Under the pieces are notes generated by a model. It saw only the letters and a list, made by a program, of their open reading frames with translations. It was not told where the DNA came from and made no database searches. From JBOHUC01 sp050733935 (GTDB lineage: Bacteria; Eisenbacteria; RBG-16-71-46; DASYSL01), in assembly GCA_050733935.1 (NCBI GenBank), contig JBOHUC010000030.1:1-41159 (forward strand): a DNA stretch of 41,159 nucleotides, written 5' to 3'. The position numbers and the translations under genes are program-made. Shown here one piece after another: positions 15,203-23,584 of this stretch (positions within the stretch are counted from its first letter, which is position 1; the number at the start of each line of letters is the position of its first letter).

Positions 15203-16141
15203 TCAGCCGGCCAGCAGGCGCGCCTTCCACGCGTCGTACGTCGTGCCGAGCTCGACGAGCGCCTTCTCGCCCTCGTCCTTCTTCGGCGGCTTGCCGTGCC
15301 AGCGATAGTCGTCGGCCATGTACGAGATCCCCTGTCCCATCACCGTGTGTGCGAGGAGGACGCTCGGCTGACCCTTGTGTGCGCGCGCGGCGGCGAATCC
15401 GCGCAGGATGTCCTCGTGGTCATGGCCGTTCACTTCAATGACGTTCCAGTTGAAGGCGCGGTACTTGTCCGCGAGCGGAGCGATTCCCATGATCTCTTCG
15501 ACGTCGCCGTCGATCTGCTTTCGGTTGTAGTCTACGATCGCGCACAGGTTGTCGAGCTTGTAGTGGGCGGCCGACATCACGCCCTCCCAGACCTGCCCCT
15601 CCTGCTGCTCGCCGTCCCCCATCACGCAGTAGATGCGTCGCGGATGGCGATCGAGACGCGAGGCAAGGGCCACGCCCACGCACACGGAGAGCCCCTGGCC
15701 GAGCGAGCCCGACGACACTTCGATGCCGGGCGTGTCGTGGTGCGACGGGTGACCCTGCAGGTGACCGTCGAACTTGCGAAACTTCATGAGATCGCGAAGC
15801 GGGAAGTAGCCGCGCTCGGCCATCAGGGAATAGATGATCGGCGTCACGTGTCCGATCGAGAAGTGCCAGAAGTCACGCTCCGGCCAGGTCGGGTTCCTGG
15901 GATCGATGTTGAGCTCGTGGAAGAAGAGCACCGATCCGAAGTCGGCGCACGAAAGCGGGCCGCCCGAGTGGCCCGAGCCTGCGTCGATGAGGAGCGTGAT
16001 GATGTTGCGCCGGAGCCTAAGTGACATTGCGCGAAGCTCGGCGAGCGAAAAGCCTGCGCGTCCCCGCGCGTGGCAGCGCTCGGGCGTGAGCGTCGCGGCG
16101 ACGGCTTCGTCTTCGGCGATGTGCGACGGAGCCTGGGACAT
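15203..16141 (-). CDS. Transketolase, N-terminal subunit
   Basis: Thiamine-diphosphate-binding half of the split transketolase. The 312-residue product carries IDAGSGHSGGPLSCAD, HFSIGHVTPIIYSLMAERG, GHLQGHPSHHDTPGIEVSSGSLGQGLSVCVGVALA, and the TPP motif GDGEQQEGQVWEG (175-187) ending with Asn206 in AIVDYNRKQIDG. About 35 extra residues precede the usual start. An AGGGAGC ribosome-binding site is placed before the ATG at 16139-16141. The C subunit follows after 2 bp, so the two chains are made together. Confidence 0.93.
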   Translation of the reverse strand: MSQAPSHIAEDEAVAATLTPERCHARGRAGFSLAELRAMSLRLRRNIITLLIDAGSGHSGGPLSCADFGSVLFFHELNIDPRNPTWPERDFWHFSIGHVTPIIYSLMAERGYFPLRDLMKFRKFDGHLQGHPSHHDTPGIEVSSGSLGQGLSVCVGVALASRLDRHPRRIYCVMGDGEQQEGQVWEGVMSAAHYKLDNLCAIVDYNRKQIDGDVEEIMGIAPLADKYRAFNWNVIEVNGHDHEDILRGFAAARAHKGQPSVLLAHTVMGQGISYMADDYRWHGKPPKKDEGEKALVELGTTYDAWKARLLAG

Positions 16142-16202
16142 CGTGCTCCCTGAAAGGTGTCGTGGGGGAAAGCCGTGGAATGCGCCGAAATTAGCACAGC
16201 CG

Positions 16203-16245
16203 CGGACGAACGGCCACCCCCTGTTGCCGGGGTGGCCGCGGTCCG
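16203..16245 (-). terminator. Strong hairpin between the secreted-protein gene and transketolase
   Basis: Perfect 9-bp arms ggccacccc (16212-16220) and ggggtggcc (16229-16237), with an outer 5-bp stem cggac/gtccg (16203-16207, 16241-16245). There is no T-run, so it may be an imperfect terminator or an mRNA 3' stabiliser for the gene ending at 16326. Confidence 0.45.
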
Positions 16246-16277
16246 TTCAGCGGAACGAACGCGATTGGCGCTCGCGT

Positions 16278-16324
16278 GGTGATGACCCTCGTTGGTGATG
16301 ACCCTCGCCTGGTGATGACCCTCG
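16278..16324. repeat. Three tandem copies of a 14-bp unit
   Basis: The unit ggtgatgaccctcg occurs at 16278-16291, 16294-16307 and 16311-16324, identical each time, with spacers of 2 and 3 bp (ttg, cct contexts). It lies immediately after the stop codon of the frameshifted secreted-protein gene and before the hairpin. Nothing in it looks coding. Confidence 0.85.
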
Positions 16325-16325
16325 T

Positions 16326-17109
16326 CTAACGATAGCGATCCTTGACGGCACCCCAGCTCGCCGGAACGGCGGGCACCATCGGCTCCGCCTGGATGCTCAC
16401 GGCATCGATGCCGACGTTGAAGAAGAGCTGATTGTCGACTTCGGCAAAACGCAACCGGATCGTCTGTCCCGAAAACGGCGTCAGGTTCGCGACGAGAGTC
16501 GTGTAGCCCAGCGTCGGCGGACTCGAAGGCGTCGTCTGAAACAGGTTCGCGAGAACACCCGCGCCCACGTCCGCAATCGGCGCGGCCGGATCCATGACGT
16601 CAATCCGGAACTGCTGGTTCGGCGTGATATTGAAGTCGAGCGTCGGGGGACTGGGATTGTAGAACCCAACCGCCGAGTTGTTGTACCAGAGGACGAGGCT
16701 CAGGCTGACCGAGGACGAAGCTGGAATGACGATGTCCTGATACAGAATGTGCGTGCCGGCACCGGGCTGGTCGGTGATCGCGTGAAACGCGCCCTCGACC
16801 GGAAGCGGTATCGGTTAGCCCGGATATCGGGGCGGGCGTCGTTCCCCACACGAACCAGCCTCCGACTCCTCCGTCGACTATGAACCAGCCGGTGGGACCA
16901 CTCTCGAACCCGCCGTTCGTGACGAGCTCGATGGCAAGCGGTGTCATCCACGGCGTGGCGGGTTTCGTTCCGAAATCGACAACCGGCGGTTTGGAGATCG
17001 GCGTGTAGCTCGCCGCCTGGGCGGCCGACGCCAGACCCGTTCCAATGGCCACGAGTGCGCAGAGGACGAGGGTTCGGGCAAACAATCGCGACGCGTATCG
17101 AGAAGTCAT
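16326..17109 (-). pseudogene. Secreted carbohydrate-binding-like protein, frameshifted
   Basis: The N-terminal frame starts at ATG 17107-17109 after a GGAGG ribosome-binding site. It has a signal peptide (TLVLCALVAIGTGLASAAQA) and then LVTNGGFESGPTGWFIVDGG, the usual opening of a jelly-roll carbohydrate-binding-like domain. Near 16812 the homologous reading jumps by one base into a frame that continues IPLPVEGAFHAITDQPGAG, IVIPASSSVSLSLVLWYNNSA, LDFNITPNQQFRIDV and LTPFSGQTIRLRFAEVDNQ, completing the same domain. It ends with S-W-G-A-V-K-D-R-Y-R-stop. The original frame instead stops at 16600. Removing one base restores a protein of about 260 residues. Assembly error, real mutation and programmed shift cannot be separated here; no slippery heptamer is visible. 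Confidence 0.75.
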
Positions 17110-17257
17110 GGAAAACCTCCGAGAGAACGAGAGCGAATGCTCTCGGCATGCTGCGGTATTCCAGGAAGGGGGAGCGCCCGTCACGGGAGGGGAGGGCCAG
17201 GACGAGGGGGCGCTCATCCTGCGCGCCGGGACGCAACGCGGTCAATACGAAAGGGCG

Positions 17258-17289
17258 CTCAGGGCGGCGCTCTTCCCGGCCGCCCTGAG
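17258..17289 (-). terminator. Hairpin downstream of the lamin-tail gene
   Basis: Perfect 11-bp arms at 17258-17268 (ctcagggcggc) and 17279-17289 (gccgccctgag) with a 10-nt loop, starting about 10 bp after the stop of the gene ending at 17299. CGCCCTTTCGT follows on the minus strand, so the T-run is short. Probable intrinsic terminator. Confidence 0.55.
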
Positions 17290-17298
17290 GGAGACCCC

Positions 17299-17955
17299 TT
17301 AGCGATACACGGCCTTGACTCGTCCCCAGGTCGAGGGTTCGGCCGGCGTCGTGTCACAGACGTTCGGACTCCCGGGCGTCGGGGCGCATCCCGTGCCGCG
17401 CGGATCGAGCGTTCCCGTGTACGAATTGAGCGCGTCGAACAGCGCCCACACGCCGCTCATGTCGGGCACGCGTCCGACCACGCGATCGGTCGCGGCCTCG
17501 TGCGCGCGGTACGTGTACGCATCCGCCTGGACCGTGTCGGCTCCCTGAATCATCCACAGACGCGCGGTGTCGCCCGCGTTCGCGAGCGAAAAGCCCGCGA
17601 TCGAGTGTCCCGTCTCCCGCTGCCAGTTCACGGCGTCCAACCCGTAGAGCACGCGGTGCTCGCCCGGGTTGAGCGTCCCCACGCCACTCCAACGCCACGT
17701 CGTGTCGGCGTCGGACACGAGCAGCGTCGCGAGATCGAGGGGAAGGGTTCCGGTGTTCACGATCTCGATCCATTCGTCGTCGCGCGCGGAGAAGATCCCG
17801 TCGCCGTTCCAGTCTCGTCCGGGACCGGCGCAGACTTCGTTCAAGCGGACGTCGCACGCGGCGGCCGATGCGTCGAACAGGTTGTAGAGGCAAGGAAATC
17901 CGGCGAGCCCGAGGGCAAGTGCCATTCGAATCGTCGTGCGTAGGACAGATTGCAT
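17299..17955 (-). CDS. Secreted lamin-tail domain protein with C-terminal WGxVKxxYR motif
   Basis: The 218-residue product has a signal peptide (about 1-32) followed by one lamin tail (LTD) domain: CDVRLNEVCAGPGRDWNGDG, DDEWIEIVNTGTLPLDLATLLVSD, LNPGEHRVLYGLDAVNWQ, AGFSLANAGDTARLWM. A C-x-P-T-P-GSPN segment typical of the end of LTD domains follows. The last residues, after a Pro-rich linker, are S-T-W-G-R-V-K-A-V-Y-R, nearly the same as the C-terminus of the downstream protein at 16326. LTD domains are beta-sandwiches found in secreted bacterial proteins, often with nucleases or adhesins. GAGGAGAG precedes the ATG at 17953-17955. Confidence 0.85.
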   Translation of the reverse strand: MQSVLRTTIRMALALGLAGFPCLYNLFDASAAACDVRLNEVCAGPGRDWNGDGIFSARDDEWIEIVNTGTLPLDLATLLVSDADTTWRWSGVGTLNPGEHRVLYGLDAVNWQRETGHSIAGFSLANAGDTARLWMIQGADTVQADAYTYRAHEAATDRVVGRVPDMSGVWALFDALNSYTGTLDPRGTGCAPTPGSPNVCDTTPAEPSTWGRVKAVYR

Positions 17956-18225
17956 GCGGAGACTCTCCTCGAGGGCGAGCTCCGGGGGCGGACGAGGGCA
18001 GGATTAGCGCAGCAGCAGAGGAAGCCTTCGCAAGACAGGTGCCATCGTGCGGCGGTCCAGGAAATTGCGCCACTTTCGCGTGGATCAACGAGTTCGGGGA
18101 CGGAGCGCGCGAGATCACTTGCCCTGGGGCAAGTAGGTATGCCCAAGACGTGGACGTCCGTCCATCCCGTGGACGGCGACGCCCGCGGACCTGCGGCTCG
18201 ACTTCGCGCCCGAGGCTCCGAGTGT
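17956..18225. other. Non-coding interval with one stray palindrome
   Basis: About 270 bp between the FG-GAP gene and the lamin-tail gene. It contains an 18-bp palindrome of the AACTNG family at 18117-18134 and an inverted repeat cgtcca/tggacg near 18160-18178. I see no convincing gene or promoter; the promoter of the lamin-tail gene should lie here. Confidence 0.4.
18117..18134. repeat. Isolated copy of the AACTNG palindrome family
   Basis: Arms acttgccc and gggcaagt are perfectly complementary around a TG centre. It matches the core of the copies at 26348-26371 and 26481-26501, about 8 kb away. It lies 162 bp upstream of the lamin-tail gene start, while the main cluster lies upstream of the other lamin-tail gene. 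Confidence 0.8.
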
Positions 18226-20778
18226 TTAAGGGAGGAGGATGGCGCGCGTCGTCACCTGACGCCCTGCCTGCTCCATCCGGACGACGTACAGCCCCGGAGC
18301 CAGGTGCAAGCCGGCACCTGGCTCGAGGGCGATCACTGCATCCCGCGGCAATTCAACGGCACGAGATAGGACGCGCCGACCAGTCACCGAGTAGAGATCG
18401 ATGCGTGCAGGACCGGCCCGCTGCGAGGCAACCGCGAGACGGATGGTCCCTGTCGACGGATTCGGATGGACGCGGCAGGAGAGGTCGCCAGACATGGAGG
18501 AAGGTCCGACCCCCACACTTCCGATTTCGCTGTGATTGATGAGCACGTCCACAGTCCCCAGGGAAGGACCCGCCACCAGGATGTCCGCGCGGCCGTCGTC
18601 CGTCACGTCACCAAAGGCGAGTTCGCCTGGCGCCTTCCCGACCAGGATGCTCGCCGCCGGTTCGAACATTCCGCCGCCGAGGCCTCGCAGCACGCGGACG
18701 CTTCCCGCCGACTGTGGAGTCGTCCGCCCCGCGCCGCTGACGATAAGATCCGCCACCCGATCGCCATCCACGTCCCCGGCTCGGACAGCCTGGGGGGCAA
18801 AGCCCGCCGGGATCCCGACCGGGTCACCGAACGAGCCCAGGCCAAGGCCGCGAAAGACGACGACCTCGTCTCCGTCGGGGCGCGCCGCAACCAGATCCAG
18901 ACGGCCATCTCCATCGACATCGCAATAGTCGACGCCGGTCACCCATCCGCCGGCGAACAGCGAAACAGGAGTGCCGAGGCCGCCATTCGCGGCGCCCGGG
19001 TAGAGGGCGATCTGAGCACCGCGCTCCGTGGCGACGATCGCGTCCACGCGACCATCTCCGGTGACGTCCGACGCCTGCAGATCGCGCATGCCGTAAGGCG
19101 AGCCCGAAGGGGCGTAGTCCGCCCGGTTGCCCAAGACTGCGTTTCCGAGTCCGTACAGAATCGTCAAGGCCGTGGATGAGGCATCGCACCCTACGATCAC
19201 ATCGATCCGACCGTCCCGATCGAAGTCGCTGAAACGAAGAACCCGTGGCTGTTCGCACACGGCATAGCCCACCGGAGGCTCGAAATCGCCAGCGCCCAGC
19301 CCACGGCGAACCTCGAGCTGCCCTGTCGAGGCGTGGATCGTAATCAGCTCGTTCTTGCCGTCCTGGTCCAGGTCGGCGAATCCCACCCCGATCGGGAACA
19401 CTCCGACGGTAAGATCGGAGCGAATCCAGGATCCTTCTCCCGCGCCGGCACGGAAGACAGAGACGGTGTGCGCATTCCGGTTCGCGATGGCGAACTCGCG
19501 CCTGCCGTCTACATCGAAATCGCCAACGGTGATCGCCGACGGCGCTTCGCCCGTCACCAGGCCGGAGGATCCAACGAACCCGTCACCCTGCCCGAGGTGA
19601 ACGACAAGTGCGAGCTCGCTCTCGCTTCCCGTCACCACATCCGGGAGTCCATCCTGATTCACATCTCCAACCACAGTCTGGTTCGGCCGGTAACCGGTGG
19701 AGCGGATGTAAGCCGGGGCAAAAGTGTCAGCCTCGTTCCCGTGAAAAATCGCCACCTCGTTGCGCATGCGAATCGGGGCCACCAGGTCGGGCGTGAGGTC
19801 GCCATTCAGATCGCTCACGATGACCCGGCCGGCACGCTCGGATGTGGGAATGGCAGGGAGCCTCGTGAAATCCCCTCCTCCGTCGTTGCGAAACACGACC
19901 AGGCCGGGCTCGAGGCTCGTGCCGCCGACAATGTCGAGATCCCAGTCGGCGTCGACCCGGGCGACTGTCAGAGTTCCCAATCGGCTCGGTGTGCCAATCG
20001 CAAAGCCCGGGTCGTGGAAGGTGCCTCCCCCCGTCCCCGGACGGATGCTGATCCACAGATAGAAGAGAGAGACGAGGTCCGCCACACCGTCCCCGGTCAC
20101 ATCCGCGATTGCCAGATCTTCCGAGGTGTATCCGATTCGTCCCGGCTTCTGAATCAGCGATGCAGACCCGTCGTTGAAAAAGATGCTGTAGTCGTGGCCC
20201 GATCCCGCGTCTTCGAAGGCTGCGGCGACATCCAGATCGTGGTCGCCATCGATGTCTCCCACCGCCATGGCAGTTGGTCGACGTTCGATCGGAATGGCCG
20301 GATGGGCGGGCGCGAAGGAGCGATCGACGGCCCCGACCCACACCTGCAGGGCACCACTCGCGCACGCGTTGCAGCTGGGCCCGCCGACGACCAGATCATC
20401 GAGCGCGTCCCCATCCATCCGCGCCACCGCGATCCGTGTTCCTACCGCGACATCGGTCACGTGCGAGGCAGGCCCGAAGCGGCCTCTCCCAAGTCCGAAG
20501 CGGACCCGAACGGCGAGATCTCCACCGTCCGACCCCGCCGACTCCACACTGGCCAGATCGAGCAATCCGTCAGCGTCGAAATCGCCCTCTGCGAGCACCT
20601 GGATGCGAATCCCGGATTCGATGTCGAGTCCCGGCTCGTCGATGGAAACGACGGCCCCGTCCGAGTCACAAGGCGCCACCAACGAGATTCCGAGTGCCAG
20701 GGCCAACGCACTCAGCATGCGCTCTCCACGCGCCGCGGCAGGGAATGCGGAACGCGAGGTCCGGACCGTGTGGTCCAT
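18226..20778 (-). CDS. Secreted FG-GAP/VCBS repeat protein with T9SS-type C-terminal domain
   Basis: The ATG at 20776-20778 overlaps the aminotransferase stop (TGATG), giving 850 residues; a second possible start is ATG 20716-20718, just before the hydrophobic signal sequence MLSALALALGISL. The body consists of about 14 FG-GAP/VCBS repeats marked by Ca-binding-like D-x-D-x-D-G-x-x-D loops (VDGDGRLDLVAARP, VTGDGRVDAIVATE, FDRDGRIDVIVGC, VNQDGLPDVVTGS and others), likely one or two beta-propellers. The C-terminus HPNPSTGTIRLAVAS...DLYSVTGRRV...LAPGLYVVRM...AILLP is a FlgD-Ig/T9SS type A-like sorting domain. Probably exported to the cell surface; ligand unknown. The upstream open frame inside the aminotransferase gene is a shadow. 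Confidence 0.88.
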   Translation of the reverse strand: MDHTVRTSRSAFPAAARGERMLSALALALGISLVAPCDSDGAVVSIDEPGLDIESGIRIQVLAEGDFDADGLLDLASVESAGSDGGDLAVRVRFGLGRGRFGPASHVTDVAVGTRIAVARMDGDALDDLVVGGPSCNACASGALQVWVGAVDRSFAPAHPAIPIERRPTAMAVGDIDGDHDLDVAAAFEDAGSGHDYSIFFNDGSASLIQKPGRIGYTSEDLAIADVTGDGVADLVSLFYLWISIRPGTGGGTFHDPGFAIGTPSRLGTLTVARVDADWDLDIVGGTSLEPGLVVFRNDGGGDFTRLPAIPTSERAGRVIVSDLNGDLTPDLVAPIRMRNEVAIFHGNEADTFAPAYIRSTGYRPNQTVVGDVNQDGLPDVVTGSESELALVVHLGQGDGFVGSSGLVTGEAPSAITVGDFDVDGRREFAIANRNAHTVSVFRAGAGEGSWIRSDLTVGVFPIGVGFADLDQDGKNELITIHASTGQLEVRRGLGAGDFEPPVGYAVCEQPRVLRFSDFDRDGRIDVIVGCDASSTALTILYGLGNAVLGNRADYAPSGSPYGMRDLQASDVTGDGRVDAIVATERGAQIALYPGAANGGLGTPVSLFAGGWVTGVDYCDVDGDGRLDLVAARPDGDEVVVFRGLGLGSFGDPVGIPAGFAPQAVRAGDVDGDRVADLIVSGAGRTTPQSAGSVRVLRGLGGGMFEPAASILVGKAPGELAFGDVTDDGRADILVAGPSLGTVDVLINHSEIGSVGVGPSSMSGDLSCRVHPNPSTGTIRLAVASQRAGPARIDLYSVTGRRVLSRAVELPRDAVIALEPGAGLHLAPGLYVVRMEQAGRQVTTRAILLP

Positions 20779-21947
20779 CACCGCACCTTGGTCCCCAGGA
20801 ACTCGCCCATCAAGTGAAGCGCGGTCTCGAGGTTCGGGATCGAGTTCGCGTACGAGAGCCGCAGGTGCCCTTCGCCGAACTGGCCGAACGCCGTCCCGGA
20901 GAGCATCGCAACGCCCGCCTCGTCGAGCAGGGACTTCGCGAGCTCGCCCGAACGGATGCCGGTTCCCGTGATGTTCGGGAACGCGTAGAACGCGCCGGTC
21001 GGCATCGAGCACGTGACCCCCGGCAGCGCGTTGAGCCCGCGCACCAGGTGATCGCGTCTCAGGCGGAACTCGGCCACCATCGCGTCCACCTCGCCCTGCG
21101 GCCCGGTCAGAGCCGCGAGCCCGGCGCGCTGAACGAACGAGTTCGTGCACGAGTTGCAGTTCGTCATGAGACGCGTGACGTGGGCGGCGAGGCCCTTCTC
21201 CATCACGCCGTAGCCCAGGCGCCAGCCGGTCATCGCGTAGGTCTTCGAGAATCCGTCGAGCACGATCGTCCGCTCACGCAGCCCGGGGAACGCGGCGATC
21301 GAGTCGTGTTTCACGTCGTAGAGGATCCGGCTGTAGATCTCATCGGACAGGATCCAGAAGCCATGCTTCGCAGCGAGCTGCGCAATCGCGGCGAGCGTCT
21401 TGTGATCGAGGGTCCCACCGGTCGGGTTGTGCGGAGAGTTGAGGACGAGGAGCTTCGTCTTCTTTGTGACGAGCGAGGCGAGCTCCTCCACGTCGAGCGA
21501 CCAGTTCCGGTCCTCGCGCAGCCGGATCGGAATCGCCTTCGCTCCAAGGAACTGGATGACCGATTCGTAGATCGGAAATCCCGGATTCGGATAGATCGCT
21601 TCGTCCCCTTCGTTGAGAAGGGCCAGCATCGAGAAAAAGAGAATGGGCTTCCCGCCCGGTGTGACGACGACCTGATCGGCCTCGACCGGAATGCCGCGCG
21701 TCTTCGCGATGTAGGCGGCGATCGCCTCCCTGAAATCCTTGAGACCCGCGGATGGCCCGTAGTGCGTCCACCCGGACTCGAGCGCTTCGGCGGCCGCCCG
21801 CCGAATGTGCGCCGGCGTGTCGAAGTCCGGTTCGCCGATCTCGAGGTGGATGACCTTGCGACCTTTCGCTTCGAGCGCCTGGGCGCGCGCGAGCACTTCG
21901 AAGGCGGTTTCGGTTCCGAGTCGGGCCATGCGGGCCGCGTAGTCCAT
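20778..21947 (-). CDS. Class I PLP-dependent aminotransferase (AspC/AspB-like)
   Basis: Transfers amino groups between an amino acid, probably aspartate or an aromatic or branched substrate, and a 2-oxo acid. The 389-residue product has HLEIGEPDFDTPAHI, THYGPSAGLKDFREAIA, NPGFPIYE, LNSPHNPTGGTLD, SDEIYSRILYD, and SKTYAMTGWRLGYG with the PLP-binding Lys235 in DGFSKTYAMTGWR. ATG 21945-21947 gives the normal family N-terminus (MDYAARMARLGTETAFEVLARAQALEAKG); the longer frame to 22109 is less likely. It overlaps the FG-GAP gene by 1 bp. Substrate cannot be decided from sequence alone. Confidence 0.92.
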   Translation of the reverse strand: MDYAARMARLGTETAFEVLARAQALEAKGRKVIHLEIGEPDFDTPAHIRRAAAEALESGWTHYGPSAGLKDFREAIAAYIAKTRGIPVEADQVVVTPGGKPILFFSMLALLNEGDEAIYPNPGFPIYESVIQFLGAKAIPIRLREDRNWSLDVEELASLVTKKTKLLVLNSPHNPTGGTLDHKTLAAIAQLAAKHGFWILSDEIYSRILYDVKHDSIAAFPGLRERTIVLDGFSKTYAMTGWRLGYGVMEKGLAAHVTRLMTNCNSCTNSFVQRAGLAALTGPQGEVDAMVAEFRLRRDHLVRGLNALPGVTCSMPTGAFYAFPNITGTGIRSGELAKSLLDEAGVAMLSGTAFGQFGEGHLRLSYANSIPNLETALHLMGEFLGTKVR

Positions 21948-22006
21948 CGGACGGATCTCCTGAACGGGCCAGGGAGTGAGCGACGAGCTCCGGATCGGGT
22001 CTCCGG

Positions 22007-23584
22007 CTAAAGCGTTCCCGGCGATGACGTGCCGGCCACCCAGTCTAATCCCATCCGAAGCTCGTTGGCAGTGCCCGTTGCGGACACGGTTCGGAGCGCC
22101 GCCAGCCACGGTGCGAGCCGTCCGGTCCGCCGGATCTCGAGTCGCGTCCGCGCGCTTCCACCGGACCAGCGTGTGAATCCGCCGCCGGGAAGATCCGGCT
22201 CCGCGGTGGCCGTGCTCCCCCGCCCCGAGCCCATGCGCGCTTCGGCCTCGACGAGAAGGCTGCCCGGGGCGCGTGCGATCCCGGCGATGCGCCAGGTCTC
22301 ACGCAGGAGGCCCTTGGGATCGAAACGAAGCTCGACCCCGCCGCGAAGTGTGATTCGCGCGCGTGTCCGGTTCGCCGAGGAGACGGCCGAGGCGGCCGAG
22401 ACGGCGACCACCGTGCGCTTCGGCGCGCTGTCGCGCCGGAGCGCGAGATCCACGTTCCGCACGGGCCCGAGACGAAGCGCGAGCCACACGCGCGCGGGAT
22501 CGAACGACGAACGTTCGGCGAGATGCGCTTCGACGGACCACGGGCGACGATGTCCGCGCAAACGCGCGACCGCACGCAGGTGCGCGCGACGTTCGGGAAG
22601 CGCACGCAGCGGCGTGAAGCCGCTCGCTTCCGTTTCGGCAGCGAGGTCGGCGATCACTTCCGACGTGCGGGCTTCGAGCGCGAGGCGCGTGCGGGCGCGC
22701 CCGCCCGAATCGAACGCGAGCGCTCCCGAGGCGCGCGGGGTGCCGTCGATCGCGAAACCGAGTTCGCAGGCACCGCCACCGTCGTGGACGGGAGCGGCGG
22801 TTTCGGCGGCCTGGCTCGTCGAAAGCGGTTGGACGCGACGCGGCCCCGTGTACGAGATCGCGACGAGCGCCCACACGCCCTCGCGTGCGATCGCAAACGC
22901 GGTCAATTGCTCGGTCAGTCGTCCACGCCGGGAGCTCTCCTCCGCGTCGCGATGTCGTGTGCTCGCGGTCGGCAACCAGGCGAGTCCGCTCGCGCGAGCG
23001 TCGCGCGGCGTGTCGGCGACGAGCATGCCGAGCCTCCACGCACCGCGCGTTGCAAACGCCCAGAGACCACGGAATCCGGTCGCCGCGCGAGCGGGTGAAG
23101 TCAGGGGTGGTTCGCCCGGGGCGATCGACGGCGTGCTACGACCCGCGAACGACGGGGTCCGCGACGTGCCCGCGCGTCGCGGTCCAAGCAGGAGGCCCGC
23201 GCCGACCATCGGCAAAACGCGACCGATCGAAACGGTGAGCCAGGGCCGTGGCGCGAGCGCGAGGGCCCATGCTATGTCGTCGACGGCGCGCGGTTCGCCG
23301 GGCTCGCGCGCGACGAGCGCATCGAGGCGGACGCGTGATGCGCTCCATCGCGTGACGAGCTGAGCGCCGCCGCGCGCCCACAGAAGGCGGCCCGCCGACG
23401 CGAACCCGCGCGCCGGCGCCGTGGCGATCTCGTCGGGCTCCTCGCCGCTCTCGAACCACGCCTCTTCGAGCTCGAGCGCCTCGAGCGTTTCCGCAGCACC
23501 GGAGTCGGGCGGAGCCGTGCTGTCGGCGCTGTCGGCGGGCGCGAGCGCAAGCGCGCCGGCCAGCGCCCAGGCGAGCGTCACCAT
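22007..23584 (-). CDS. Putative outer-membrane beta-barrel-like protein
   Basis: The 525-residue product starts with a short hydrophobic signal (MVTLAWALAGALALAPADSA) and an acidic segment (LEALELEEAWFESGEEPDE). Many short alternating hydrophobic/charged segments follow, as in a beta-barrel (WLTVSIGRVLPMVGAGLLLG, GAWRLGMLVADTPRDARASG, EGVWALVAISYTG). The stretch GAGLLLG...RG...RDA...RHRDAEE...R loosely resembles the barrel part of helix-hairpin-helix outer-membrane proteins of the FCB group. No helix-hairpin-helix is seen, so this is weak. The start overlaps the stop of the upstream gene by 7 bp. Exact function unknown. Confidence 0.55.
   Translation of the reverse strand: MVTLAWALAGALALAPADSADSTAPPDSGAAETLEALELEEAWFESGEEPDEIATAPARGFASAGRLLWARGGAQLVTRWSASRVRLDALVAREPGEPRAVDDIAWALALAPRPWLTVSIGRVLPMVGAGLLLGPRRAGTSRTPSFAGRSTPSIAPGEPPLTSPARAATGFRGLWAFATRGAWRLGMLVADTPRDARASGLAWLPTASTRHRDAEESSRRGRLTEQLTAFAIAREGVWALVAISYTGPRRVQPLSTSQAAETAAPVHDGGGACELGFAIDGTPRASGALAFDSGGRARTRLALEARTSEVIADLAAETEASGFTPLRALPERRAHLRAVARLRGHRRPWSVEAHLAERSSFDPARVWLALRLGPVRNVDLALRRDSAPKRTVVAVSAASAVSSANRTRARITLRGGVELRFDPKGLLRETWRIAGIARAPGSLLVEAEARMGSGRGSTATAEPDLPGGGFTRWSGGSARTRLEIRRTGRLAPWLAALRTVSATGTANELRMGLDWVAGTSSPGTL

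Noticed and set aside
16800..16820. Programmed ribosomal frameshift in the secreted-protein gene
   Set aside because: No slippery heptamer, internal Shine-Dalgarno or rare-codon signal is visible at the shift point; mutation or assembly error is more likely.
18226..21150. Extended N-terminus of the FG-GAP protein inside the aminotransferase gene
   Set aside because: The extra part is an out-of-frame shadow of the aminotransferase; the TGATG overlap at 20776-20780 marks the real start.
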